Positions 45,576 through 55,579 of a stretch of DNA of 55,782 nt are shown piece after piece (position 1 is the stretch's first letter; each line of letters starts with the position of its first letter). The position numbers and the translations under genes are program-made. The DNA lies in contig NZ_QPLJ01000024.1 in the NCBI RefSeq assembly GCF_003340555.1, positions 1 to 55,782 of the forward strand, written 5' to 3'. Under the pieces are notes generated by a model. That model searched no databases, was not told the origin of the DNA, and was given only the letters and a program-made list of their open reading frames with translations. This stretch comes from Jannaschia formosa (GTDB lineage: Bacteria; Pseudomonadota; Alphaproteobacteria; Rhodobacterales; Rhodobacteraceae).

Positions 45576-46628
45576 TCACGCCTCGGGAAGGATCACCGTG
45601 ACGGTCATGCCCTCGCCCTGCTCGCTGTCGATCCGCATGCGTCCCCTGTGGCGGTTCACGATATGCTTGACGATCGACAGACCCAGCCCCGTTCCGCCTT
45701 GCGCGCGGGACCGGCCGGTATCGACGCGGTAGAAACGCTCGGTCAGGCGGGGGACGTGCTCGGGCGCGACGCCCGGTCCATCGTCGGTGACCTCCAGCGC
45801 CCAGGCGGGGGCCCGCAGCACCGGCTCGCGCGCGATGTGGCGCAGGCGCGTGCGGACGGTGCCGGGATGGGCGCCGTATTTGACGCCGTTCTCGATCAGG
45901 TTGCTGACGACCTGCATCAGCTGGTCGCGGTCGCCCTTGACCAGCGCGGTCGCGGGCCCCTCGACGCAGATCTCGACATCCTCGACTTCGGCGCCGGGGC
46001 TCAGCATCTCGACCGCCTCGCCCAGCACAAGCACCAGATCGACGGTCTCGGTCGGGCGTTGTCGGGCCAGCCCCTCAAGACGGCTCAGCACCAGAAGGTC
46101 GCTGACGAGCCGGCTCATCCGGCCGACCTCCTGCGCCATCAGGCCCAAGAACCGCTCCTGCGCTGCGGGATCGGCGCGGGCGGGGCCGAGCAGCGTCTCG
46201 ATGAAGCCGCGCATCGCGGTGAGCGGCGTCTTGAGCTCGTGCGAGACGTTGGCGACGAAGTCGCGCCGCATCGAGGCCGCGTCATGCCGCCCAGAGACGT
46301 CGCGGAAGACCAGCAGGACCCGTCCGCGCGCGCCCTTGTCGCGGAGCGGCGTGACGGTGACGTCGAATTGCGTCTCAACAGCGCCGGAGCTGTGCGAAAA
46401 CCGCGCATGCCCGGGCGTGCCGCGGAAGAACGCATCCTCGACCGGGGTCAGGAGGCCTGGCTGCCGCAGCACGCTGACATAGGACTGCCCGTCGATCCAG
46501 GTCCCGAACCATTCATGCGCCGCCGCGTTGGCGCGCTGGACCCGCCCTTTCGGATCGAGCAGCAGGACCGGCTCCGCCAGCGCGTCGACGATCTGGATCG
46601 CCAGGTCGGGCAGGTCGGACGCTTGCAT
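45576..46628 (-). CDS. phoR: Phosphate regulon sensor kinase PhoR (no membrane segment)
   Basis: Histidine kinase of 350 residues. It starts directly with a PAS domain (about 10-112), then DHp with H130 in NVSHELKTPL and an HATPase domain with NLIENGVKYG, TDDGPGVA and GTGLGLSIVKHI. No membrane helix precedes the PAS, unlike E. coli PhoR (431 residues). The start MQASDLPD is chosen since the longer frame overlaps metC out of phase. It would sense phosphate through contact with PstSCAB/PhoU. It is 30 bases after metC, so it also gets read-through from that operon. Confidence 0.92.
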   Translation of the reverse strand: MQASDLPDLAIQIVDALAEPVLLLDPKGRVQRANAAAHEWFGTWIDGQSYVSVLRQPGLLTPVEDAFFRGTPGHARFSHSSGAVETQFDVTVTPLRDKGARGRVLLVFRDVSGRHDAASMRRDFVANVSHELKTPLTAMRGFIETLLGPARADPAAQERFLGLMAQEVGRMSRLVSDLLVLSRLEGLARQRPTETVDLVLVLGEAVEMLSPGAEVEDVEICVEGPATALVKGDRDQLMQVVSNLIENGVKYGAHPGTVRTRLRHIAREPVLRAPAWALEVTDDGPGVAPEHVPRLTERFYRVDTGRSRAQGGTGLGLSIVKHIVNRHRGRMRIDSEQGEGMTVTVILPEA

Positions 46629-46657
46629 GGCGGAGGCTCCGGAGGTCTGGCGGCGTG

Positions 46658-47842
46658 CTACCCCAGCGCCGCCACCGCATCCAGCGCGGCGGTGAAATCG
46701 GCGCGCAGCAGGTCGATCGGCTCGCAGCCGACGGAGACACGGAAGAAGCCTTCGGTGATACCAAGCCGCGCGCGGCCCGCCTCGGTCAAGCCCCGGTGCG
46801 AGGAGGAGGCGGGATGCGACAGCGTCGTGCCGACGTCGCCCAGAGTCGGTGCGAAGGCCAGTTGCGGCGCCGCCCGGGTCAGCGCGACCGCAGCCGCGCG
46901 GCCCCCGTGCAGGCGGAACGACACCATGTTGCCGAACTGCCCGTCGAGGACGGCGGCAGCGCGGTTGTGGTCTGGGTGATCGGCGCGGCCCGGATAGAGA
47001 ACAGACTCGACCGCCGGATGGGCCGAGATCGTCTCGGCCAGGGCGGCGGCATTTTCCTGCGCGCGGGCGTGGCGCATGTCGAAGCTGTAGAGCCCGCGCT
47101 CTGCCATCCAGCAATCCCAAGGGCTTGGCGTGAGGCCCAGCGTGACGACGCTGTCGTAGATCGCCTTGCGGCGGCCCGGGTCGCGGGCCAGCACATAGCC
47201 CAGCGTCACGTCGCTATGCCCGGCGAGCAGCTTGGTGACCGAATGGATCACGATATCGGCGCCCTTCTCGTAGGCCGCATAGCCGTAGGGCGTGGTGAAG
47301 GTGTTGTCGACGACGAGGATCAGGCCGCGGTCCTTCGCGAGCCGGGTGATCCCCTCCATGTCGGCGATGCGCAGCGTGGGGTTTGAGACGACCTCGACGA
47401 GGATCATCTTCGTCGCCGGGGTTATCGCCGCCTCCATCGCCCTCGGATCGGTCGGATCGGCCAGCGTCGAGGTGATGCCCCAGCGCGGCAGGTCCTGAGT
47501 CATCATCCGCAGGCTGCGGCCATAGAGCTGGTCGGCGCCGACGATGTGATCGCCCTGGGACAGCAGACCCAGGATCGTCGCGGTCACGGCCGACATGCCG
47601 GACCCGGTGACGATGCCGCCCTCGCCCCCCTCCATTCGGTCGATCATCTGCGCCAGCACGTCCGCGTTCGGATGCCCCTCGCGCCCGTAGGTATAGCCCT
47701 TTGCGCGGCCCTCGTACTGGTCGTCCAGCGCGTCCGGGTCGGGCGAGGCATAGACGACCGAAGGTTGTAGCGGCGTCACGACCGCGCGGCTGACGGAGTC
47801 GGGAAAGGGCGTGCGGCGCACGAGGTTGGGGCGCTGGGACAT
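46658..47842 (-). CDS. metC: Cystathionine beta-lyase-like PLP enzyme
   Basis: Cys/Met-metabolism PLP-dependent enzyme of 394 residues. The PLP lysine is K204 in HSVTKLLAGHSD, and residues YGREGHPN and TGSGMSAVTA line the cofactor site. MetC is the best guess (cystathionine to homocysteine), but this family also includes gamma-lyases and synthases, which are hard to separate by eye. It sits 24 bases after proA and 30 before phoR. Confidence 0.8.
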   Translation of the reverse strand: MSQRPNLVRRTPFPDSVSRAVVTPLQPSVVYASPDPDALDDQYEGRAKGYTYGREGHPNADVLAQMIDRMEGGEGGIVTGSGMSAVTATILGLLSQGDHIVGADQLYGRSLRMMTQDLPRWGITSTLADPTDPRAMEAAITPATKMILVEVVSNPTLRIADMEGITRLAKDRGLILVVDNTFTTPYGYAAYEKGADIVIHSVTKLLAGHSDVTLGYVLARDPGRRKAIYDSVVTLGLTPSPWDCWMAERGLYSFDMRHARAQENAAALAETISAHPAVESVLYPGRADHPDHNRAAAVLDGQFGNMVSFRLHGGRAAAVALTRAAPQLAFAPTLGDVGTTLSHPASSSHRGLTEAGRARLGITEGFFRVSVGCEPIDLLRADFTAALDAVAALG

Positions 47843-47866
47843 GAAGACCGTCTTGTAAGGCTATGA

Positions 47867-49125
47867 TTAGCTGCGGATCGCGCCGTCAGCGGTGACGAGA
47901 TACTTGAAGCTGGTGAGCTGCTCGGCCCCGACGGGACCGCGCGCGTGCATCTTGCCGGTGGCGATGCCGATCTCGGCGCCCATCCCGAACTCTCCGCCAT
48001 CGGCGAACTGGGTCGAGGCGTTGTGCATCAGGATGGCGCTGTCGAGCCGCTCGAAGAAGCGGGCGACTGGAGCGGGATCGGCGGCGATGATGCAATCGGT
48101 GTGGTCGGAGCCGTAGCGGCGGATGTGGGCGATGGCATCGTCAACGTCGTCAACCACTTTCGCGGCGATCTTCATGTCGAGATATTCGGCGCCCCAGTCT
48201 TCGTCCGTCGCTTCAAGGTCCCCTCGCAACCCCTTGCCCGCGCGCACTTCCACCCCTTCGGCACGCAGCATGTCGATCACGTCCTGGCCCAGGCCCTCGG
48301 CAATGTCGCGATGGATCAGCAGGCATTCGGCGGCGCCGCAGATGCCGGTGCGGCGGGTCTTGGCGTTCAGGACGACGCGGCGGGCCATCTCCGGCTCGGC
48401 GGAGGCGTCGATATAGATGTGAACGATTCCCTCCAGATGCGCAAAGACGGGTACCCGCGCCTCCCGCTGGACGAGGCCGACGAGGCCCTTGCCGCCGCGT
48501 GGGACGATGACGTCGATATGGTCGGTCGCGGTCAGCATGGCCGTGACGGCGGCGCGGTCGCGTGTCGGGACGAGCTGGATCGCCGTCTCGGGCAGATTCG
48601 CGGTGCGGAGGCCGACGACCATCGCGGCGTGGATCGCGCGGGAGGAGTGGAACGACTCGCTGCCACCGCGCAGGATGACCGCGTTGCCGGCCTTGAGGCA
48701 CAGCGCGCCGGTATCGGCGGTGACGTTGGGCCGGCTTTCGTAGATGACGCCGACCACGCCCAGGGGCGTGCGCACGCGGCGGATGTGGAGACCGTTGGGC
48801 CGGTCCCATTCCGCGATCACTTCCCCAACCGGATCAGCCTGTTCCGCGATGGCCCTGAGAGAGTCGCAGATGCTGCGGATGCGGTCCTCGTCCAGCTTCA
48901 GCCGGTCCATCATCGCATCCGACAGGCCCTTGTCGCGGCCGAAATCGAGGTCCTTCCCGTTGGCCACCAGCACGTCGCCGCGCCGGGCCCAGAGCGCGTC
49001 GGCGGCGCCGATCAGAGCCGCGTGCTTGCGCTCGGCCGTGGCGGAGGCGAGTTCGGCCGCGGCCTCGCGCGCGGCGCGGCCCATGCCGGCCATCAGACCC
49101 GGAATGTCGGAGTCGAAATCCTTCA

Positions 49126-49126
<1 letters not shown>
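47867..49126 (-). CDS. proA: Gamma-glutamyl phosphate reductase
   Basis: Second step of proline synthesis, 419 residues: gamma-glutamyl phosphate to glutamate semialdehyde with NADPH. The catalytic cysteine is in [22 protein letters not shown] and VPRGGKGLV are also typical. It overlaps the proB stop by one base, so proB-proA are translated together. Confidence 0.95.
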
Positions 49127-51254
<2,128 letters not shown>

Positions 51255-51283
51255 TCAGCCCTTACGCCCGGCGGCAGTCGGCC

Positions 51284-51847
51284 TCAAGCCATGTGACGAA
51301 TGTAAGTCCATTGCGGCACGACGGCCCCGCGGGCCACGCAATAGGCTTCGGCCTCGCCGATATAGTCGAAGCCCGCATTGGTCAGCACCCGCGCCGAAGC
51401 CGGGTTGTCCTGGAAGACGGTCCCGAAGATATGGCTGTTCTTCAGGGGGTTGGCCGCCATCAGGGCGCGCAGCGCCTCGGTCGCAAGGCCCGTGTTCCAG
51501 ACGACCGGCGCCACCCAGTAGCCGATCTCGGCCTGGTTGCGGTCCATCCCGGTGAGCGAGATCAGGCCGACCAGCTCGCCCAGGCCCGCGCCTGAGGCGT
51601 CCATCGCCCAGGCGGTCTCGCCCGAACTGCCCGACAGGCAGCGGGTCACGAAGGCGTCGGTCGTCCCGGGCGGCAGCGGGTGCGGGATCGTGGTCGTCAT
51701 CTCGGCGACCTCGCGGCGGCCGGCATAGAGCTCGATCAGCCCCATGTCGGAGCGGCGCACGGGCCGCAGCGACAGCCGCTCGGTGCGGACGGTGGGTTGC
51801 GCGCCGGGGCTGGGGTCCAGCCGGATGGGGGCAGTCTGGGGGGTCAT
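51284..51847 (-). CDS. GNAT-family N-acetyltransferase
   Basis: RimJ/RimL-like acetyltransferase of 187 residues. The N-terminal TERLSLRPVRRSD strand is typical, the acetyl-CoA loop lies at NTGLATEALRALM, and NPASARVLTNAGFDYIGEAE closes the fold. Substrate unknown; ribosomal protein or free amine acetylation is possible. The ATG overlaps the LysE-type gene stop (ATGA). Confidence 0.88.
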   Translation of the reverse strand: MTPQTAPIRLDPSPGAQPTVRTERLSLRPVRRSDMGLIELYAGRREVAEMTTTIPHPLPPGTTDAFVTRCLSGSSGETAWAMDASGAGLGELVGLISLTGMDRNQAEIGYWVAPVVWNTGLATEALRALMAANPLKNSHIFGTVFQDNPASARVLTNAGFDYIGEAEAYCVARGAVVPQWTYIRHMA

Positions 51848-52446
51848 GTCGGTCCTCCTCCGAACAACACGAACAGGACGCTTGCGACGGTCAGCGCCGC
51901 GAGGGTCCACATCAGGTAACGCTCGCCCGGCTTGCCGCGGAGCGTGCGCGCAACAAGCGCGCCGCCCATCGTCCAGACCGGGTGCAACAGAATCTGGCAG
52001 CCGAGCAGCACCAGCGCGATCGCCAGCGTGGCCTCGAATGTGGGCGTTCCCGGGGCGACGAACCCGGTAAACCCGGCGGTTATCATCGCCCAAGCCTTGG
52101 GGTTGAGCGGGTGCACGATCAGCCCCGCCGCGAAGCCGGGCGCGGTCGCGTCTCCGCCCTCGCCCAGGCGCAGGTTCGCGACTTTCCAGGCGAGCCAGAC
52201 GATATAGGCGGCGGAGGCCCATTTGAGGGCCGCGAAGGCCAGCGGCGCGCGGGCCGCGACCTCCATCAGGCCGTAGCCGATGGGCCAGATGATCAACTGC
52301 TTGCCCAGAACCACCCCGGCCACGAAGGGCAGCGCGCGACGAAGGCCGAAGCGCGCGCCCGTGGCCATCAGCGCCATGTTCGCAGGCCCCGGCGTGCCGA
52401 CCTGGCTTGCCGCGAAGAGCGTGAAGGGCAGGACCGCGACGGTCAC
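51844..52446 (-). CDS. LysE/RhtB-family exporter
   Basis: Inner-membrane exporter of amino acids or similar small molecules, 200 residues, with about six hydrophobic helices. The family motif GTPGPANMALMATGARFGLRRAL lies at about residues 17-39, in two parts, and NPKAWAMI in the middle. GTG start. The terminator of rpmA lies just upstream, so it likely has its own promoter in the short gap. Confidence 0.85.
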   Translation of the reverse strand: MTVAVLPFTLFAASQVGTPGPANMALMATGARFGLRRALPFVAGVVLGKQLIIWPIGYGLMEVAARAPLAFAALKWASAAYIVWLAWKVANLRLGEGGDATAPGFAAGLIVHPLNPKAWAMITAGFTGFVAPGTPTFEATLAIALVLLGCQILLHPVWTMGGALVARTLRGKPGERYLMWTLAALTVASVLFVLFGGGPT

Positions 52447-52486
52447 GCGGCGGTCCGGGAAAGCGAAGGCATCATCGTTGGCCCTG

Positions 52487-52523
52487 GAAAAAGCAAAGGG
52501 GGACCGGCTGTCGCCGATCCCCC
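52487..52523 (-). terminator. Intrinsic terminator of rplU-rpmA
   Basis: On the minus strand GGGGGATCGGC pairs with GCCGGTCCCCC (one mismatch, four-base loop) and is followed by TTTGCTTTTT. It begins about 25 bases after the rpmA stop. Confidence 0.85.
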
Positions 52524-52548
52524 TATTCGCTAAACATGAAGGTTCGGC

Positions 52549-52818
52549 TTACTCGGCGGCCTCCGCCACCGGGAGGACCGAGATGAAGGTTCGGTTCTTG
52601 AAGCCCTTTCGGAACGTCACGGCGCCCTCGGCGGTGGCGAAGATCGTGTGATCCTTGCCGATGCCGACGCCCTCGCCCGGCCACCACTTGGTGCCGCGCT
52701 GACGCACGATGATGTTGCCCGGGACGGCCTGCTGGCCCCCGAAGAGCTTCACGCCAAGGCGGCGACCGGCGGAGTCGCGGCCGTTGCGGGAGGAACCACC
52801 GGCTTTCTTGTGTGCCAT
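52549..52818 (-). CDS. rpmA: 50S ribosomal protein L27
   Basis: Ribosomal protein of 89 residues that reaches the peptidyl-transferase centre. It begins [20 protein letters not shown], the invariant L27 start, followed by LGVKLFGGQ and the core strand [19 protein letters not shown]. It follows rplU by six bases and ends just before a strong terminator. Confidence 0.97.
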   Translation of the reverse strand: MAHKKAGGSSRNGRDSAGRRLGVKLFGGQQAVPGNIIVRQRGTKWWPGEGVGIGKDHTIFATAEGAVTFRKGFKNRTFISVLPVAEAAE

Positions 52819-52824
52819 CTGTCC

Positions 52825-53514
52825 TTACTCCTGTTCTGCGGCGAAGGTCTTCGCCTGGTCGATCCAGCCGTCACGCTCGATCCGGCCCTTGAACGACAGC
52901 TTGTCATCCATGTAGGCGATTTCCTCGGAATCCCAAGCGGCGATCTGGTCGAAGTGGAAGACGCCGTTCTCGTGGAGCAGGCCTTCGAGCTTCGGGCCGA
53001 CGCCGGAGATCTTCTTGAGATCGTCCGCCTTCCCGCCGCGCGCCTCGTCGAGCAGGTTGGCGGGGCGCTTGCCGGACAGTTCCGCGGACGGCGCATCGGT
53101 CGACTTCGGCGCGGACTTCGCGGCCGGCGCGGCGGCGCCCATGGCGGCGGCCGAGACCGAGCCCGCGCCCATCGCGGCCTTGACGCCCGTGTCGCCCGCG
53201 CCCGAGGTCAGGATGTCACCCACGCGCAGCAGCGTGAGCTGCTGGCGGTGGCCCTTGGTCCGCTGGGACCCGTGCTTGCGGCGGCGCTTGACGAAGTGGA
53301 TGAGCTTCTCGCCCTTGATCTGGTCGATCACCTCGGCCTGCACGGCGGCGCCCTCGATCGTCGGCGCGCCGACGGTGACGCTGTCGCCCCCGATCATCAG
53401 CACGTCGTTGAACTGGACTTTCTCACCGGCCTCGGCGGCCAGCTTCTCGACCCGCAGCACGTCGCCCGTGGCGACCCGGTACTGCTTGCCTCCGGTCTTC
53501 AGAACGGCAAACAT
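52825..53514 (-). CDS. rplU: 50S ribosomal protein L21 with C-terminal helix-hairpin-helix extension
   Basis: L21 proper covers about residues 1-103 (MFAVLKTGGKQYRVATGDVL to GHRQQLTLLRVGDIL). Usual L21 is about 103 residues; this one has 229. After an Ala/Ser/Lys-rich linker (about 104-160) comes a helix-hairpin-helix-like domain with LKKISGVGPKLEGLLHENGV and DQIAAWDSEEIAYMDD. The same extension is found in other Rhodobacteraceae as far as I recall. AGGAGAA precedes the ATG. Possible extra RNA or DNA binding is an inference. Confidence 0.93.
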   Translation of the reverse strand: MFAVLKTGGKQYRVATGDVLRVEKLAAEAGEKVQFNDVLMIGGDSVTVGAPTIEGAAVQAEVIDQIKGEKLIHFVKRRRKHGSQRTKGHRQQLTLLRVGDILTSGAGDTGVKAAMGAGSVSAAAMGAAAPAAKSAPKSTDAPSAELSGKRPANLLDEARGGKADDLKKISGVGPKLEGLLHENGVFHFDQIAAWDSEEIAYMDDKLSFKGRIERDGWIDQAKTFAAEQE

Positions 53515-53637
53515 GCGCGTTCTCCTGTCATCTGTCGCGCCCTGTGGTCCCCCTGTCGGGGCGTTCGCGCGGGAAACCCGCACCTCGGACAGCGTGCCCT
53601 CGGGGGCAAGGTGGCGTCGCTTGCGCGACTGGAAATA

Positions 53638-53666
53638 GCAACGGGCCGCAGTGGTCTGCGGCCCGT
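53638..53666 (-). terminator. Terminator-like hairpin after the DUF2059 gene
   Basis: ACGGGCCGCA and TGCGGCCCGT form a perfect 10-base stem with a six-base loop, 40 bases after the DUF2059 gene stop on the minus strand. The following TTGCTATTT is only moderately T-rich, so termination may be partial; it separates that gene from rplU. Confidence 0.6.
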
Positions 53667-53706
53667 GAGCCCCATCGCAGGGGGCGGCGCGGATGTCAAG
53701 CGCCGC

Positions 53707-54570
53707 TCAGATGTCGGTCGACACCATGTAGCGCGCCGCCGCCCGCCCGAGATCGTAGGACGTGCTTTCGAACACGCGCCCGAAGCCCTCGAACATGGCG
53801 GCGTTGTAGCGCTTGCCGGCATCGGTCTGGGCGAAATCGACATAGGTCGCGAGCTCACCGTCCGTGAACGGCCTGTAGGCCATCATCAGGTACGCGCGCA
53901 GCCAGGTCTCGGTGGCCTTGCGGATCTCCGGCTCCTGCTCGCGGACCATGGCGAGCATCTCGCCCTCGGCCAGGCGCCGCGCCATGGCCCCGCCATCGGC
54001 GAGCCCCCGGTAGAAGGCGAAGTTCGCGTTCATGCCCCCCGACACGTTCGTCGAAATTAGGTCCAGCGTCTCGATCAGCTGGTCGATCATAACCGCCCGC
54101 GGCGACTCGGCGGCGATCAGCGTGGCCGAGGCCTGCTTCGCCTTCGCCTCGACATCGCCGTCGAGCATCTGGCGCCGTGCATAGACCTCGCGCCCGATGA
54201 TCCGCTGGCCGAGATCGGACGAGTAGAAGTCGTGCGCGTCTTCCAGGTCGGCCGGGCGCAGCATCTCGCCGATGCTCGCGCGGATCAGGGGCGTCAGCCG
54301 CTCGGGCGTCTGGATGCGGGCCACCTCGCGCCGCCAGCCCTCGCCGCCGCGTCCGGGAAACAGCGACCGCTCCAGCGACAGACCGTGGCGCGCCCCCTCG
54401 GTCGCGACGATCTGCATCAGCGAACCGATCTGCGTCACCGCCAGAAGGTCCGCCTGTTCGATGGTCCGGGACTCGACCGCCCCTGCCGCCCCCGTCTCTG
54501 CCCTGGCCGCGCCACCCGCGAGGGCGATGCCGAGGAGAAATGTGGCGGCGATCCTTGTCTTCTTGTTCAT
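53707..54570 (-). CDS. DUF2059-domain secreted protein
   Basis: A 287-residue protein with a signal peptide (MNKKTRIAATFLLGIALAGG, cleavage probably after ARA). Two DUF2059-like helical units follow: RPADLEDAHDFYSSDLGQRI (about residues 125-144) and FTDGELATYVDFAQTDAGKR (near the end), each with the acidic, aromatic and glycine pattern of the family. The function of DUF2059 is unknown. The ATG giving MNKKTR is chosen as the signal peptide starts there. It is a single gene, upstream of rplU. Confidence 0.85.
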   Translation of the reverse strand: MNKKTRIAATFLLGIALAGGAARAETGAAGAVESRTIEQADLLAVTQIGSLMQIVATEGARHGLSLERSLFPGRGGEGWRREVARIQTPERLTPLIRASIGEMLRPADLEDAHDFYSSDLGQRIIGREVYARRQMLDGDVEAKAKQASATLIAAESPRAVMIDQLIETLDLISTNVSGGMNANFAFYRGLADGGAMARRLAEGEMLAMVREQEPEIRKATETWLRAYLMMAYRPFTDGELATYVDFAQTDAGKRYNAAMFEGFGRVFESTSYDLGRAAARYMVSTDI

Positions 54571-54616
54571 GTCTGCTCTCTCTCGATCACCGAATACCAC
54601 TGAAACAACCGATTCC

Positions 54617-54662
54617 GAAAAAAGAAAGGCCTCACACGCAATTTTCGTGAAGGCGAGGTTTT
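54617..54662 (-). terminator. Orphan bidirectional terminator-like hairpin
   Basis: A stem of CACG/CGTG plus GCCT/AGGC with a small bulge is followed on the minus strand by CTTTCTTTTTT, a strong T-tract; on the plus strand TTTT follows. No gene in the window on the minus strand reads into it from the right. It lies between the DUF2059 gene start and tRNA-Ser. Confidence 0.55.
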
Positions 54663-54677
54663 CGCGTCGTCCCGGAC

Positions 54678-54706
54678 TTGCGCCCCCGAAGCAGCTTGCC
54701 TAAAGA
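54678..54706 (+). promoter_or_regulatory. Possible promoter of tRNA-Ser
   Basis: TTGCGC and TAAAGA with 17 bases between them, ending 20 bases before the tRNA 5' end. Both hexamers match the sigma-70 consensus only in part, so this is a suggestion from spacing. Confidence 0.35.
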
Positions 54707-54726
54707 CGCGCCACCACCCGAAGCGC

Positions 54727-54816
54727 GGAGAGGTGCCGGAGTGGTCGAACGGGCCGGTTTCGAAAACCGGTGTGGGTGCAAGCCTACCCAGGGTTCGAAT
54801 CCCTGTCTCTCCGCCA
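54727..54816 (+). tRNA. tRNA-Ser (anticodon CGA)
   Basis: Class II tRNA of 90 bases with CCA encoded. Acceptor arms GGAGAGG and TCTCTCC (one G-T pair), D-loop with TGGTCGAACGGG-like bases, anticodon stem CCGGT/ACCGG with loop TTCGAAA giving anticodon CGA (codon UCG), a long variable arm (GTGGGTGCAAGCCTAC), and the T-arm CAGGG TTCGAAT CCCTG. Serine identity follows from the anticodon and long variable arm. Its 3' half is a common integration site; the DNA right after it is unlike the ordered genes before it. Confidence 0.97.
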
Positions 54817-55023
54817 CTATTGGACAAAGTCCAAAACATATCCGGTGCTTGCGATCGAGCCCAACTCCTCAGTCCCATGTTCGTCCCCATACGTGCATCT
54901 GTGTGCTCGCGATCATGCGGCGTCTTGTGATAGCGTCCAAGACACACGCAGGCAGATTGTAGCCGCGAACAACCCTCTCGGCCCCCGGTAGGCAGGCACA
55001 CATAGATCGCAGTAGGTCGCTAG
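54817..55023. other. Non-coding stretch between tRNA-Ser and the IS cluster
   Basis: No supported gene. A perfect TTGGAC/GTCCAA dyad with a three-base loop begins four bases after the tRNA end, without a T-tract. The rest has no recognisable feature and lower GC than the chromosomal genes before it, as would fit acquired DNA. Confidence 0.5.
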
Positions 55024-55103
55024 CAGGCTGCTGAAAACGGCCAGCCTCGACGCGGGTTTTGGAACATGATTCCCTTCTGGCACGACTGCGACGGGGGGTG
55101 GTG

Positions 55104-55403
55104 ATGCGGGGGACGGACGAGGCGAGCGGTGCGCTGTTCAGCTATGTCGATCTCAAGGAGCGCGTTTTGGCGCGGCATCCGCTGCGTTCGATCCGTCGGA
55201 TCGTCGACGACGCCTTGGCGAGCCTCGATGCCGAGTTAGGCGTGCGTCATGCTGATTTCGGCCGCCCCTCGATCGCGCCTGAGCGTCTGATCCGCGCCGG
55301 TCTGCTACAGATCCTGTTCTCGATCCGCTCCGAACGACAACCGATGGAGCAGCTGGACTACAACCTGTTGTTCCGGTGGTTAGAGGTGGCCCCGGTTGTC
55401 TGA
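55104..55403 (+). pseudogene. IS5-family transposase, truncated
   Basis: The N-terminal part of an IS5-type transposase: FSYVDLKERVLARHPLR, then GRPSIAPERLIRAGLLQILFSIRSER and MEQLDYNLLFRW. In intact relatives the sequence goes on after LFRW with FVGL and the DDE domain; here it turns into LEVAPVV and a stop, exactly where the IS3-like sequence begins. The ATG giving MRGTDE is the start; an ATG 15 codons earlier is possible. About the first 92 residues are genuine; not functional. Confidence 0.85.
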
Positions 55404-55442
55404 GCAGCTTGAGTTCTGTCGCTAAGTGGATCTCCGCGCTGG

Positions 55443-55565
55443 TTATGCCGCGGCCGGGATTGGCCTTGGCGGGTTGAAGTATGCCTGGTCGGGCGTCCGC
55501 CCGCCATGTGCCGAATGCGGGCGCGTTTGGTTGTAGAAGGCCAGGTACCGCCCGATCGACGCCCT
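55443..55565 (-). pseudogene. IS3-family transposase, C-terminal fragment
   Basis: The minus strand reads IGRYLAFYNQTRPHSAHGG and then RTPDQAYFNPPRPIPAAA before a TAA stop. This is the C-terminal signature of IS3-family OrfB (integrase catalytic core, YNxxRPH). The upstream part of the gene is missing: the frame runs into the end of the IS630-like element. About 41 codons remain. Confidence 0.85.
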
Positions 55566-55579
55566 AAAGCGTTTTGCTT

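Noticed and set aside
54567-55001. Minus-strand frame with GETGIRTLGRLAP-type sequence
   Set aside because: It is the antisense reading of tRNA-Ser, a well-known false gene call; it also overlaps the DUF2059 start.
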